Shown here: positions 16,502 to 23,893 of the stretch, one piece after another
How positions within the stretch are numbered: the stretch's first letter is position 1
How the letters are laid out: each line of letters starts with the position of its first letter
Assembly: GCF_026540895.1 (NCBI RefSeq)
Contig: NZ_JALNUR010000034.1
Location: forward strand, 1 to 33,243
Reading direction: 5' to 3'
DNA from: Sphingomonas sp. GM_Shp_1
Lineage (GTDB): Bacteria > Pseudomonadota > Alphaproteobacteria > Sphingomonadales > Sphingomonadaceae
Length of the DNA: 33,243 nucleotides
The notes under the pieces: model-generated
Seen by the model: only the letters and a program-made list of their open reading frames with translations
Database searches by the model: none
Told to the model about the DNA's origin: nothing
Program-made: the position numbers and the translations under genes

Positions 16502-18442
16502 GTGCGCTCATGCTGCCATGCCCCGTCGCGTCGCGACGTCCTTGCGACCGCCAGCATCGGCGCGCTGGCGACCGGATGGGGGGCGGTGATGCCCGCCGCC
16601 GCCTGGGCGCAGGCCAAGGCGATCAGCCCCGCGCCCGCCACGATGGTCCAGCCCTTCGACATGGCCGATGTGACGCTGGCGGACAGTCCCTTCCTCCATG
16701 CGCAGAAGATGACCGAGGCGTATCTGATGCGCCTGCAACCCGATCGGCTGCTCGCCAATTTCCGCACCAATGCCGGTTTGAAGCCCAAGGCGCCCGTCTA
16801 TGGCGGCTGGGAATCGGAACCGATGTGGGACGAGATCAACTGCCATGGCCATACGCTGGGCCATTATCTGTCCGCCTGCGCGCTGGCTTACCGCGCGACC
16901 AAGGACAAGCGCTATCGCCAGCGGATCGACTATATCGCGAACGAACTGGCCGCGTGCCAGAAGGCGGCGGGCACCGGCCTGGTCTGCGCCTTCCCCAAGG
17001 GGGCCGCGCTGGTCGCCGCGCATCTGCGGGGCGAGCCGATCACCGGTGTGCCCTGGTACACGCTGCACAAGGTCTATGCGGGGCTTCGCGACTCGGTGCT
17101 GCTGGCGGACAGCGCGCCGTCGCGCGCGGTGCTGATCCGGCTGGCCGATTGGGGCGTGGTGGCGACCAGGCCGCTGTCGGACGAACAGTTCGAGACGATG
17201 CTGCAAACCGAATATGGCGGCATGAACGAGGTCTATGCCGACCTGTATTTCATGACCGGTAACGAGGATTATCGCGCGCTGTCCCGGCGTTTTTCGCAAA
17301 AGGCGGTGATGAACCCGCTGGTCAAGGGGCAAGATCATCTCGACGGGATGCACGCCAACACGCAAATCCCCAAGATCATCGGTTTCCAGCGCGTGTTCGA
17401 GGCGACCGGCGACGACCAGTATCGGAATGCGGCGGCGTTCTTCTGGCGGACGGTGGCGCATACCCGCGCCTTCGCGACCGGCGGGCATGGCGATGGCGAG
17501 CATTTCTTCGCCATGGCCGATTTCGACAAGCATGTGTTCTCGGCCAAGGGCTCGGAAACCTGCTGCCAGCACAATATGCTGAAGCTGACCCGCGCCTTGT
17601 TCCTGCACGATCCGCGCGCCGAATATGCCGATTATTACGAGCGAACGCTCTATAACGGCATCCTCGCCTCGCAGGACCCGGACTCCGGGATGGCGACCTA
17701 TTTCCAGGGCGCGCGGCCGGGCTACATGAAGCTCTATCACACCCCCGAAGACAGCTTCTGGTGCTGCACCGGCACGGGGATGGAAAATCATGTGAAGTAT
17801 CGCGACTCGATCTACTTCCATGACGACCGCGCGATGTACGTGAACCTCTTCATCCCCTCCAGCGTGACCTGGGCCGACAAGGGCGCGGTGCTGACCCAGG
17901 CGACCCGTTTTCCGGAGGCGGGGAACACCGAGTTCCGCTGGAAGCTGCGCCAGCCGACCGAGTTGACGCTGAAATTGCGCCACCCGAAATGGAGCCGGGC
18001 CGCGACCCTGCTGGTCAACGGGGCCGAGGTCCAGCGCTCGGACAAGCCGGGCAGCTATGCCGAGGTGACCCGGACGTGGAAGACCGGCGACACGGTCGAA
18101 TGGCGGATGGTCATGGAACCCGGCGTCGAAAGCGCCCCCGCCGCGCCGGAGATCGTTGCCTTCACCTATGGCCCGCTGGTGCTGGCGGGCGCGCTGGGCC
18201 GCGAAGGGCTGGCCCCGGGCGCGGACATCATCGTCAACGAGCGCAAATATGGCGAGTATAACGACACGCCCTTCCAGGCGCCGACCCTGTCTGGTGAGCC
18301 GGAGGAGCTGACGCGCAAGATCAGTGCCTCGGGCAAGCCGCTGGAGTTCACAATCCCTGCGGCGGACGGCCAACCGGTGCGGCTGGTCCCGTACCACCGG
18401 ATCGCGCATGAGCGATATGCAACGTATTGGAAGCTGGCCTGA
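16502..18442 (+). CDS. Tat-exported beta-L-arabinofuranosidase-type protein (DUF1680; GH127/GH146)
   Basis: A 646-residue (alpha/alpha)6-barrel glycosidase of the DUF1680 group, which removes beta-L-arabinofuranose from plant glycans such as extensin, pectic side chains or arabinoxylan. SRRDVLATASIGALATG is a twin-arginine signal with a cleavage candidate after AWA. The zinc/nucleophile set known from GH127 fits Glu352 and Cys354 (GSETCCQHN) plus Cys421-Cys422 (FWCCTGTGMENH); Glu333 (GDGEHF) is the acid/base candidate. The opening DSPFLHAQKM, LQPDRLLANFRTNAGL and GHTLGHYLSACALAY look more GH146-like than GH127. The GTG at 16502 has GGAGAAG 4-5 nt upstream; an ATG at 16460 would add 14 residues but has no ribosome site. 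It is the only plus-strand enzyme gene of the locus. Confidence 0.9.
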   Translation: MRSCCHAPSRRDVLATASIGALATGWGAVMPAAAWAQAKAISPAPATMVQPFDMADVTLADSPFLHAQKMTEAYLMRLQPDRLLANFRTNAGLKPKAPVYGGWESEPMWDEINCHGHTLGHYLSACALAYRATKDKRYRQRIDYIANELAACQKAAGTGLVCAFPKGAALVAAHLRGEPITGVPWYTLHKVYAGLRDSVLLADSAPSRAVLIRLADWGVVATRPLSDEQFETMLQTEYGGMNEVYADLYFMTGNEDYRALSRRFSQKAVMNPLVKGQDHLDGMHANTQIPKIIGFQRVFEATGDDQYRNAAAFFWRTVAHTRAFATGGHGDGEHFFAMADFDKHVFSAKGSETCCQHNMLKLTRALFLHDPRAEYADYYERTLYNGILASQDPDSGMATYFQGARPGYMKLYHTPEDSFWCCTGTGMENHVKYRDSIYFHDDRAMYVNLFIPSSVTWADKGAVLTQATRFPEAGNTEFRWKLRQPTELTLKLRHPKWSRAATLLVNGAEVQRSDKPGSYAEVTRTWKTGDTVEWRMVMEPGVESAPAAPEIVAFTYGPLVLAGALGREGLAPGADIIVNERKYGEYNDTPFQAPTLSGEPEELTRKISASGKPLEFTIPAADGQPVRLVPYHRIAHERYATYWKLA

Positions 18443-18457
18443 TCGCGGACCACAATT

Positions 18458-18490
18458 AACCCGGCCAAGGCCGGGGTTTGGTTGCCTTTT
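18458..18490 (+). terminator. Probable intrinsic terminator after the arabinofuranosidase gene
   Basis: AACCCGGCC (18458-18466) pairs with GGCCGGGGTT (18469-18478) to form a GC-rich hairpin 16 nt after the stop codon. A T-rich stretch (TTTGGTTGCCTTTTCG) follows. The run of T is interrupted, so termination may be partial. The hairpin core also resembles the CCCGGC-type intergenic repeats nearby. Confidence 0.55.
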
Positions 18491-18504
18491 CGTTGCGGTT
18501 AATT

Positions 18505-18641
18505 TGTTCGCGCGGAGGCGTGGAGGATGCAGAGAGGGTGTCCGATTGGCCGCAGCCTGCCCTCACCATGACGCGGTGGAAAGAAGCATAAATCTGCCAC
18601 GGGCGAAACACCTCCGCGTTCTCCGCGCCTCCGCGCGAACA
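18505..18641. repeat. Inverted pair of CTCCGCG-type repeats, 137-nt element
   Basis: The left arm 18505-18525 (TGTTCGCGCGGAGGCGTGGA plus G) is the reverse complement of 18621-18641 at 20 of 21 positions, and 18612-18641 matches the repeat at 70-99. The enclosed 95 nt hold no recognisable gene. The shape resembles a small non-autonomous hairpin element. It lies between the arabinofuranosidase terminator and the tRNA gene. Confidence 0.55.
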
Positions 18642-18690
18642 AAATCTCTCTCGACGCATCGGCGCTCCGCCGACCGCATGGCATCTGGAC

Positions 18691-18706
18691 CCCGGCCTTC
18701 GCCGGG
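18691..18706. repeat. Short CCCGGC-CTTC-GCCGGG hairpin downstream of tRNA-Val
   Basis: A perfect 6-bp stem with a CTTC tetraloop. It shares the stem-loop design and loop sequence with the hairpins at 20794-20813 and 20846-20863, so it belongs to the same dispersed family. Being 28 nt past the tRNA 3' end on the minus strand, it could also help to end the tRNA transcript. Confidence 0.5.
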
Positions 18707-18733
18707 ATCGTGCGGTTGAATTGCGTCGGAATA

Positions 18734-18809
18734 TGGTGGGCGATGACGGGCTCGAACCGCCGACATTCTCGGTGTAAACGAGACGCTCTACCAACTGAGC
18801 TAATCGCCC
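18734..18809 (-). tRNA. tRNA-Val (anticodon UAC)
   Basis: A 76-nt cloverleaf with an encoded CCA. The acceptor stem GGGCGAT pairs with ATCGCCC, the D arm is GCTCAGTTGGTAGAGC, and the anticodon arm TCTCG-TTTACAC-CGAGA has UAC at 18774-18776. The variable loop is ATGTC and the T arm contains GTTCGAGC. UAC reads valine codons GUA and GUG. Its 3' end faces the sugar locus, away from the GTA cluster. Confidence 0.97.
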
Positions 18810-18827
18810 CCTCGGGGTAAGCCCCGC

Positions 18828-18856
18828 CTAATGCCGATGCGTTCTGCGTCTGGCAA
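18828..18856 (-). promoter_or_regulatory. Possible tRNA-Val promoter
   Basis: On the minus strand, TTGCCA (18851-18856) and CATTAG (18828-18833) are spaced by exactly 17 nt, and the -10 element ends 18 nt before the mature tRNA 5' end. The remaining part of the 187-nt gap up to the terminase gene must hold any GTA promoter, but I see no convincing one. Confidence 0.45.
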
Positions 18857-18996
18857 GCCGCTTTTGCGCGGCCAACCAAATCGGTTCCTTTGTTGGATAC
18901 AAAGTCGATTATCTCCGGTACATAACGAGAACATCGGGAACGGGCGCGGTCGAGGGAGCGACCGGGTTCGGGCTCGATGCTTCGGGGGGAGCGGGG

Positions 18997-19476
18997 ATGG
19001 CCGAAACGGGGGAGGGCGCGCGGTGGACGACGGCGCGGCGACGGCAATTCCTGGAGGCGCTGGCGGTCAGCGCCGATGCGGGCGTGGCGGCACGGGCGGT
19101 GGGAGAGACGCTCGGGGCCGTCCGCTCGCTCAGGCGGCGCGACCGGGCCTTTGGCGAGGCCTGGGACCAGGCGATCGGCGCGGCGCATGCGCTGGTCGAG
19201 GAAGGGCTGTTGCGCCGGATGCTCGCCCTGTTGGCGGCCGGGGACGGGGAGGGAGGCGGAGAGGCCGGTGCGGGGACCACCGGCCTCTCCATCACCCCGC
19301 CGCTCGCACCGACCGAGGTGCAACTCTATTTGAAGCTGCTCGCACGCCGCGATGTGCTGGCGAAGGCCGGTGACTCGGGCAACGAGGCGGCGCGGGCGAG
19401 TGCGGCGGAGACCGATGCGGCGCTGGAACGCGCGCTCGATGGCTTGGCGCGGCGGCGGTTGAAGGGGATGGCGTGA
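18997..19476 (+). CDS. GTA small terminase-like protein (gp1-like)
   Basis: A 159-residue protein starting the GTA cluster. The N-terminal half (about residues 8-70) reads as a helix-turn-helix of the small-terminase kind: TTARRRQFLEALAVSADAGV, AARAVGETLGAVRSLRRRD, FGEAWDQAIGAAHALVEEGL. The C-terminal part contains PLAPTEVQLYLKLLARRD and an Ala/Arg-rich helical tail. In phages and RcGTA the small terminase guides the large subunit to DNA; in a GTA this packaging is non-specific. A GGGGGAG site precedes the ATG, and the stop overlaps the large terminase start. The assignment rests mainly on position and the DNA-binding-like N-terminus. Confidence 0.75.
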   Translation: MAETGEGARWTTARRRQFLEALAVSADAGVAARAVGETLGAVRSLRRRDRAFGEAWDQAIGAAHALVEEGLLRRMLALLAAGDGEGGGEAGAGTTGLSITPPLAPTEVQLYLKLLARRDVLAKAGDSGNEAARASAAETDAALERALDGLARRRLKGMA

Positions 19477-20786
19477 TGGCGAGGGAGGATGCGGCGACGC
19501 GGCTTGTCACGCTGGCGATGCTGGAACCGGTGGCGCGGGAGCGGGCGCTGGCCGCGCTGACCCCGGCGCAGAAGCGCGAACTGGTCGAGCGATGGGAATT
19601 ATGGGCGCATGACGGACAGGTCGCGCCGCCGGGCGACTGGCGGGTCTGGTTGATCCGGGCGGGGCGCGGGTTCGGCAAGACGCGCGCCGGGGCGGAATGG
19701 GTGAGCAGTCTCGCCCGCGACAATCCGGGGGCGCGGATCGCCTTGATGGGCGCGACCCTGCGCGATGTGGAACGGGTGATGGTGCGCGGCGAAAGCGGAC
19801 TGTTGGCGGTGGCGCGCAAGGGCGAGACGCCGAAGTGGATCGGCAGCCTGGGGCAGGTGCATTTCGCGTCGGGCGCGATCGGCTTCGCCTATTCGGCCGC
19901 CGCGCCCGAGGCTCTGCGCGGGCCGCAGCATCATGCGGCGTGGTGCGACGAGCTGGGCAAGTGGAAGGGGGAGGCCGGATGGGACAATCTGATGATGACG
20001 CTCCGGCTGGGCGAGCAGCCGCGCGTGCTGGTCACGACCACGCCGCGGGCGACGCCGCTGATGCGCAAGGTCATGGCGCTGCCCGATTGCGTCGAGACGA
20101 TGGGGCGGACCAGCGACAATGCCCATCTGCCCGACAGCTTCCAGGAGGCGATGATCGCGCAATATGGCGACACGCGGCTGGGGCGGCAGGAGCTGGACGG
20201 CGAGATGGTCGACGATCGCGAGGGGGCGCTGTGGACCCGCGCGCTGCTCGACCGGCAACGGGCCAAGACGGTGCCCGCGCTCGACCGGGTGGTGGTCGGC
20301 GTCGATCCGCCTGCGACGAGCAGCGGCGATGCCTGCGGGATCGTCGCGGTCGGGCTGGGGCGCGACGGTCATGGCTATGTGCTGGAGGATGCGAGCGAGG
20401 CGGGCCTGTCGCCCGAGGGCTGGGCGGCGCGGGTGGCGGGATGTGCTCGGCGGAACCGCGCGGACCGGGTGGTGGCCGAACGCAACCAGGGCGGCGACAT
20501 GGTGGAGAGTGTGCTGCGGCTCGCCGATCCGACCCTGCCGGTGCATCTGGTCTATGCCTCTATCGGCAAGGCGGCGCGCGCCGAGCCGGTGTCGTTCCTC
20601 TACGCGCAGGGGCGGGTGTGGCATGCGCGGGGGTTCCCGGCGCTGGAGGACGAGCTGTGCGGGCTGGGCGTGGCGGGGGCCTATGACGGGCCCGGCCGCT
20701 CGCCGGACCGGGCGGATGCGCTGGTCTGGGCGCTGACCGAACTGATGCTGTCGGGGCGGGGGCCGCCGGGGATACGGAATCTCTGA
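19476..20786 (+). CDS. GTA large terminase / DNA packaging ATPase-nuclease (gp2-like)
   Basis: A 436-residue packaging motor. The ATPase domain has the Walker A-like RAGRGFGKT at 61-69, a Walker B-like CDELG with acidic pair 158-159, and the coupling segment VLVTTTPRATPL. The C-terminal RNase H-like nuclease shows Asp277 (VGVDPPA), Glu335 (VVAERNQGG) and Asp411/Asp414 (SPDRADALVWAL). It cuts and pumps host DNA into GTA heads. The ATG at 19476 overlaps the preceding TGA as TGATG; a GTG at 19473 would add one residue. No GTA-specific inactivation is visible: all motifs look intact. A two-hairpin repeat follows the gene and separates it from the portal gene. Confidence 0.93.
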   Translation: MAREDAATRLVTLAMLEPVARERALAALTPAQKRELVERWELWAHDGQVAPPGDWRVWLIRAGRGFGKTRAGAEWVSSLARDNPGARIALMGATLRDVERVMVRGESGLLAVARKGETPKWIGSLGQVHFASGAIGFAYSAAAPEALRGPQHHAAWCDELGKWKGEAGWDNLMMTLRLGEQPRVLVTTTPRATPLMRKVMALPDCVETMGRTSDNAHLPDSFQEAMIAQYGDTRLGRQELDGEMVDDREGALWTRALLDRQRAKTVPALDRVVVGVDPPATSSGDACGIVAVGLGRDGHGYVLEDASEAGLSPEGWAARVAGCARRNRADRVVAERNQGGDMVESVLRLADPTLPVHLVYASIGKAARAEPVSFLYAQGRVWHARGFPALEDELCGLGVAGAYDGPGRSPDRADALVWALTELMLSGRGPPGIRNL

Positions 20787-20793
20787 ACCCGTC

Positions 20794-20863
20794 ATCCCAG
20801 CGAAGGCTGGGATCTCCGGGTGGTGCAGCAATGGGTCGAGAGAGGCCCCAGCCTTCGCTGGGG
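20794..20863. repeat. Two oppositely oriented hairpins between terminase and portal genes
   Basis: ATCCCAGC-GAAG-GCTGGGAT (20794-20813) is a perfect 8-bp hairpin. CCCCAGC-CTTC-GCTGGGG (20846-20863) is a perfect 7-bp hairpin in the opposite orientation. Together they form an inverted pair of one short repeat, related to 18691-18706. It is the only sizeable non-coding insertion in the first half of the otherwise tightly packed GTA cluster. Confidence 0.7.
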
Positions 20864-20910
20864 CGACGGACGCCGATTTGGGGCGGCGGGCCTTTCGAGG
20901 AGGGATGACG

Positions 20911-22014
20911 ATGAGGATGTTCGGTCGCAAGACCGGGCGGGGGGCCGCGCGTCCGCTGCTCGGATTGGGTTTGGCCCGGTCGGGGGTGCCGTTGACGGGC
21001 TCGGCACCGTCCTATGAGACCCAGGTGCGCGAGGGGTATTTGCGCAACCCGGTGGCGCAGCGTGCGGTGCGGATGGTCGCGGGCGGGCTGGCCGATGCGC
21101 CGCTCAGCGCCTCGCATCCCGAACTCGTCGCTTTGGTCGCGGCGCGCAGCGAGGGGCAGGCGCTGTTGGAGACGGTGGCGACCCATCTGCTGCTGCACGG
21201 CAATGCCTATGTGCAGATCCTGCGCGATGCCGAGGGCGAGGTGGCCGAGCTGTTCGCGCTGCGCCCGGAGCGGGTGACGATGGAGCTGGACTCGAGCGGC
21301 TGGCCCGCCGCGTTCCTCTACCGCGCCGGGGGACGGGTGACGACGCTGCCGGTCGATCCGGTGCGGCCGCAGGTCGTGCATTTGAAAAGCTGCCACCCGC
21401 TCGACGATCATTACGGGTTGGGCTGTCTGGGCGCGGCGGCGGGGGCGATCGCGATCCACAATGCGGCGGCGGCGTGGAACCGGGCGCTGCTCGACAATGC
21501 GGCGCGGCCTTCGGGGGCCTTGGTCTATGATCCGGGTGATGGTTCGACGCTGACGCCCGACCAGTTCGAGCGGTTGCGTGCCGAGATGGAAGGTTTTGCC
21601 GGAAGCGGCAATGCCGGGCGTCCGCTGCTGCTGGAGGGCGGACTGAAGTGGCAGGCGATGAGCCTGTCGCCGGCAGAATTAGACTTCATCGCGGCAAAAT
21701 CGTCGGCGGCGCGCGAGATCGCACTGGCCTTTGGCGTACCGCCGATGCTGCTCGGGCTCCCCGGTGACAACACCTATGCCAATTACCGCGAGGCGAACCG
21801 GGCGCTGTGGCGACAGGCGATCCTGCCGCTGGCGGGCGCGATCCTGAGCGGGCTTTCGCAAGGGCTGGCGGGCTGGTTCGAGGGGGCGAGCCTGTCGGTC
21901 GACATCAACCGTGTCACCGCTCTGGCCGAGGAACGCCAGATGCTGTGGCAGATGGCGGCGAGCGCCGACTTCCTCGATCCGGCGGAGAAGCGCCAGATGG
22001 TCGGCCTGTCATGA
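20911..22014 (+). CDS. GTA portal protein (gp3-like, HK97 type)
   Basis: A 367-residue portal, the dodecameric ring at the capsid vertex through which DNA enters and the tail attaches. Family features include YETQVREGYLRNPVAQRAVRM near residue 32 (quoted short of its full run), LLLHGNAYVQIL, LFALRPERVTM, VVHLKSCHPLDDHYGLGCLG and the clip/wing segment SPAELDFIAAKSSAAREIALAFGVPPMLLGLPGDNTYANY (read here in parts). It is shorter than many phage portals but normal for GTA-type ones. The ATG at 20911 is chosen because AGGAGG (20898-20903) lies 7 nt upstream; ATG 20905 would be too close. The stop overlaps the next start as ATGA. Confidence 0.92.
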   Translation: MRMFGRKTGRGAARPLLGLGLARSGVPLTGSAPSYETQVREGYLRNPVAQRAVRMVAGGLADAPLSASHPELVALVAARSEGQALLETVATHLLLHGNAYVQILRDAEGEVAELFALRPERVTMELDSSGWPAAFLYRAGGRVTTLPVDPVRPQVVHLKSCHPLDDHYGLGCLGAAAGAIAIHNAAAAWNRALLDNAARPSGALVYDPGDGSTLTPDQFERLRAEMEGFAGSGNAGRPLLLEGGLKWQAMSLSPAELDFIAAKSSAAREIALAFGVPPMLLGLPGDNTYANYREANRALWRQAILPLAGAILSGLSQGLAGWFEGASLSVDINRVTALAEERQMLWQMAASADFLDPAEKRQMVGLS

Positions 22015-22316
22015 GCGGCGACGTTCTGGCGCGGCTGCTGGCGCAGGCGGCGGACAGCGGCGCGGATCTGGTGACGCTGCGCGCGGTCGCCGAGGAGGCG
22101 GGCGAGCTGGGCGCGACACGGGCGCTGACCCGGCTGGGCCTGGCCGATGCCGATGCGGCGGAGGATGTCGCCGAACTGCGCGAACTGCTGTCGGCGTGGC
22201 GCGAGGCCAAGTCGTCGGTGTGGAAAAGCGCGGTCGGCTGGCTGACGCGGCTGCTGGGGGCGCTGCTGCTGGCGGGAATCGCGATGCGGCTGGGGATGGA
22301 GGACTGGCTGAAATGA
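22011..22316 (+). CDS. Small helical GTA-cluster protein with hydrophobic C-terminus (DUF6127-like?)
   Basis: A 101-residue protein between portal and protease. Residues 1-70 are Ala/Leu/Glu-rich and predicted helical (LARLLAQAADSGADLVTLRA, EDVAELRELLSAWREAKSS). Residues 71-96 (WKSAVGWLTRLLGALLLAGI) form a hydrophobic, possibly membrane or amphipathic helix. It overlaps both neighbours by ATGA junctions, so it is surely translated with them. I think this is the small sphingomonad protein annotated as DUF6127 but cannot confirm it. Since the capsid protein lacks a scaffolding delta domain, a scaffolding or assembly-chaperone role is one possibility; a membrane role in release is another. No function is proven. 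Confidence 0.75.
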   Translation: MSGDVLARLLAQAADSGADLVTLRAVAEEAGELGATRALTRLGLADADAAEDVAELRELLSAWREAKSSVWKSAVGWLTRLLGALLLAGIAMRLGMEDWLK

Positions 22317-22693
22317 GCCTGCACTTCACCGGCTATGCCGCGATCTGGGACCGGATGGACCGGGCGGGCGATGTCATGCGGCGCGGCGCCTTTGCGGGAG
22401 CGGGCGACGTGCCCCTGCTGTGGCAGCATCGGGGCGAGCCGATGGGGCGGATCGTCGGACTGACGGAAGACGACACCGGGCTCGCCGTCGAGGGCGTGGT
22501 CGGCGATCCGGCGCTCGCCGCGCTGGTCCGTTCGGGCGCGGTGGCGGGGCTGTCGGTCGGATACCGGCCGCGTGTCGTCCATCAGGGCGCGGCCCGCGCC
22601 ATCCTGTCGGCCGAGCTTATCGAAATCAGTCTGGTGACGGTGCCGATGCAGCCGCTCGCCCGGGTGACTCAGTTTTTGACCAAGGGGGATTGA
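22313..22693 (+). CDS. GTA prohead protease (gp4-like, HK97 family)
   Basis: A 126-residue serine protease that would process capsid and scaffold proteins during head maturation. The herpesvirus-type catalytic set fits His39 (LLWQHRGEPMGRI), Ser81 (VAGLSVGYRP) and Glu104 (LIEISLVTVP). FTGYAAIWDRMDRAGDVMRRGAF is the family's N-terminus, read here as GYAAIWDR and GDVMRRGAF. At 126 residues it is near the lower limit for the family and lacks the usual C-terminal tail, yet all three catalytic residues are present. It overlaps the helical protein upstream (ATGA) and ends 1 nt before the capsid ATG. What it cleaves is unclear, because the capsid protein starts almost at the mature N-arm. Confidence 0.9.
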   Translation: MSLHFTGYAAIWDRMDRAGDVMRRGAFAGAGDVPLLWQHRGEPMGRIVGLTEDDTGLAVEGVVGDPALAALVRSGAVAGLSVGYRPRVVHQGAARAILSAELIEISLVTVPMQPLARVTQFLTKGD

Positions 22694-22694
22694 T

Positions 22695-23693
22695 ATGGAC
22701 GTGATCGAACGACCCGTGCTGGACGGCGCGCGGGCAGCGAAGAGCGGCGCCTTTGACGGCTATGTGCGCAGCGGCACGACCGTCGAGCTGAAGGCCTTTA
22801 CCGGCACCACCGGCGACAGCGGCGGGTTCGCCGTGCCGCGTGAGATCGACGCGGCGATCGCCTCGGTCCTGAAGAATGTCTCGCCGATCCGCGCCATCGC
22901 CAATGTCGTGACGGTGGGCTCGGCGGGGTATCGCAAGCTGGTGACGACCGGCGGCACACCCTCGGGCTGGGCGAGTGAGACGGCGGCGCGGCCCGAAACC
23001 GCGACGCCCAGCTTCGTCGAACTCGCCCCGCCGATGGGCGAGCTGTACGCCAACCCTTCGGCCAGCCAGGCGATGCTGGACGATGCGGCCTTCGATGTGG
23101 AGGGCTGGCTCGCGGGCGAGATCGCGACCGAGTTCGCGCGGGCCGAGGGACAGGCTTTCATCAACGGCTCGGGCGTCAACCGGCCCAAGGGCTTCCTGAC
23201 CAATGCCATCTCGACCGCCAAGGACGGGGTGCGCCCGTTCGGCACGCTGCAATATCTGGCGACCGGCGCGACGGGGGCGTTCGGGGCCAAGGCGGATGAG
23301 CGGCTGGTCGATCTGGTCCAGTCGCTCCGGGCGCCCTACCGCCAGGGCGCGTGCTTCGTCATGAATGCGGCGACCTCGGCGAGCATCCGCAAGCTGAAGA
23401 CGACGGACGGCCAGTTCATCTGGGCACCGGGCCTGACGGCGGGCCAGCCCGCCACCCTGCTCGGCTATCCGGTGATCGAGGCGGAGGACATGCCCGATAT
23501 CGCGGACAATGCGTGCGCCATCGCCTTCGGCAATTTCCAGGCGGGCTATCTGATCACCGAACGCGCCGAGACCGCGATCCTGCGCGATCCGTACAGCAAC
23601 AAGCCGTTCGTGACTTTCTACGCCACGCGGCGAGTCGGCGGCTGCGTCAGCGACTCGGAGGCGATCAAGCTGATGAAGTTCGCGACGAACTAA
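22695..23693 (+). CDS. GTA major capsid protein (gp5-like, HK97 fold)
   Basis: A 332-residue HK97-fold capsid subunit. The N-arm/E-loop region begins very early: VELKAFTGTTGDSGGFAVP at about residues 31-49. It is followed by the spine and P-domain features SPIRAIANVVTVGSAGYRKLV, ETAARPETATPSFVELAPPMGELYA (read in parts), FINGSGVNRPKGFL, and the A-domain end FVTFYATRRVGGCVSDSEAIKLM. Only about 30 residues precede the N-arm, whereas typical HK97-like capsid proteins have a coiled-coil delta domain of about 100. No in-frame start lies further upstream. An AAGGGGG site sits about 8 nt before the ATG. A hairpin follows the stop codon. It should be the most abundant product of the cluster. Confidence 0.93.
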   Translation: MDVIERPVLDGARAAKSGAFDGYVRSGTTVELKAFTGTTGDSGGFAVPREIDAAIASVLKNVSPIRAIANVVTVGSAGYRKLVTTGGTPSGWASETAARPETATPSFVELAPPMGELYANPSASQAMLDDAAFDVEGWLAGEIATEFARAEGQAFINGSGVNRPKGFLTNAISTAKDGVRPFGTLQYLATGATGAFGAKADERLVDLVQSLRAPYRQGACFVMNAATSASIRKLKTTDGQFIWAPGLTAGQPATLLGYPVIEAEDMPDIADNACAIAFGNFQAGYLITERAETAILRDPYSNKPFVTFYATRRVGGCVSDSEAIKLMKFATN

Positions 23694-23708
23694 ATCGCTG
23701 GAAAAATC

Positions 23709-23733
23709 GGGGCAGCCCGCAGGAGGCTGCCCC
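23709..23733 (+). terminator. Strong hairpin after the major capsid gene
   Basis: GGGGCAGCC (23709-23717) pairs perfectly with GGCTGCCCC (23725-23733) around a 7-nt loop, 15 nt after the capsid stop codon. No T-run follows, so it is not a classic intrinsic terminator. It may be a 3' stability element or an attenuator that keeps capsid mRNA more abundant than the tail genes. The rest of the 200-nt gap (23734-23880) shows no gene. Confidence 0.6.
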
Positions 23734-23893
23734 GTAGTTCAGGGAGAATGCCGAGCCCGGCCGGGGGGCGCAGGGTCGGCATGGCCGGTGCCCAAGGGGG
23801 AGGCGGGCAGCGGCTGAAAACGTCTCTGCTCCCCAAGTGTGACGCCCATGTGTCCGGCTTGTCGCAACTTGTATCGGTGAAGGAGAATTCATC

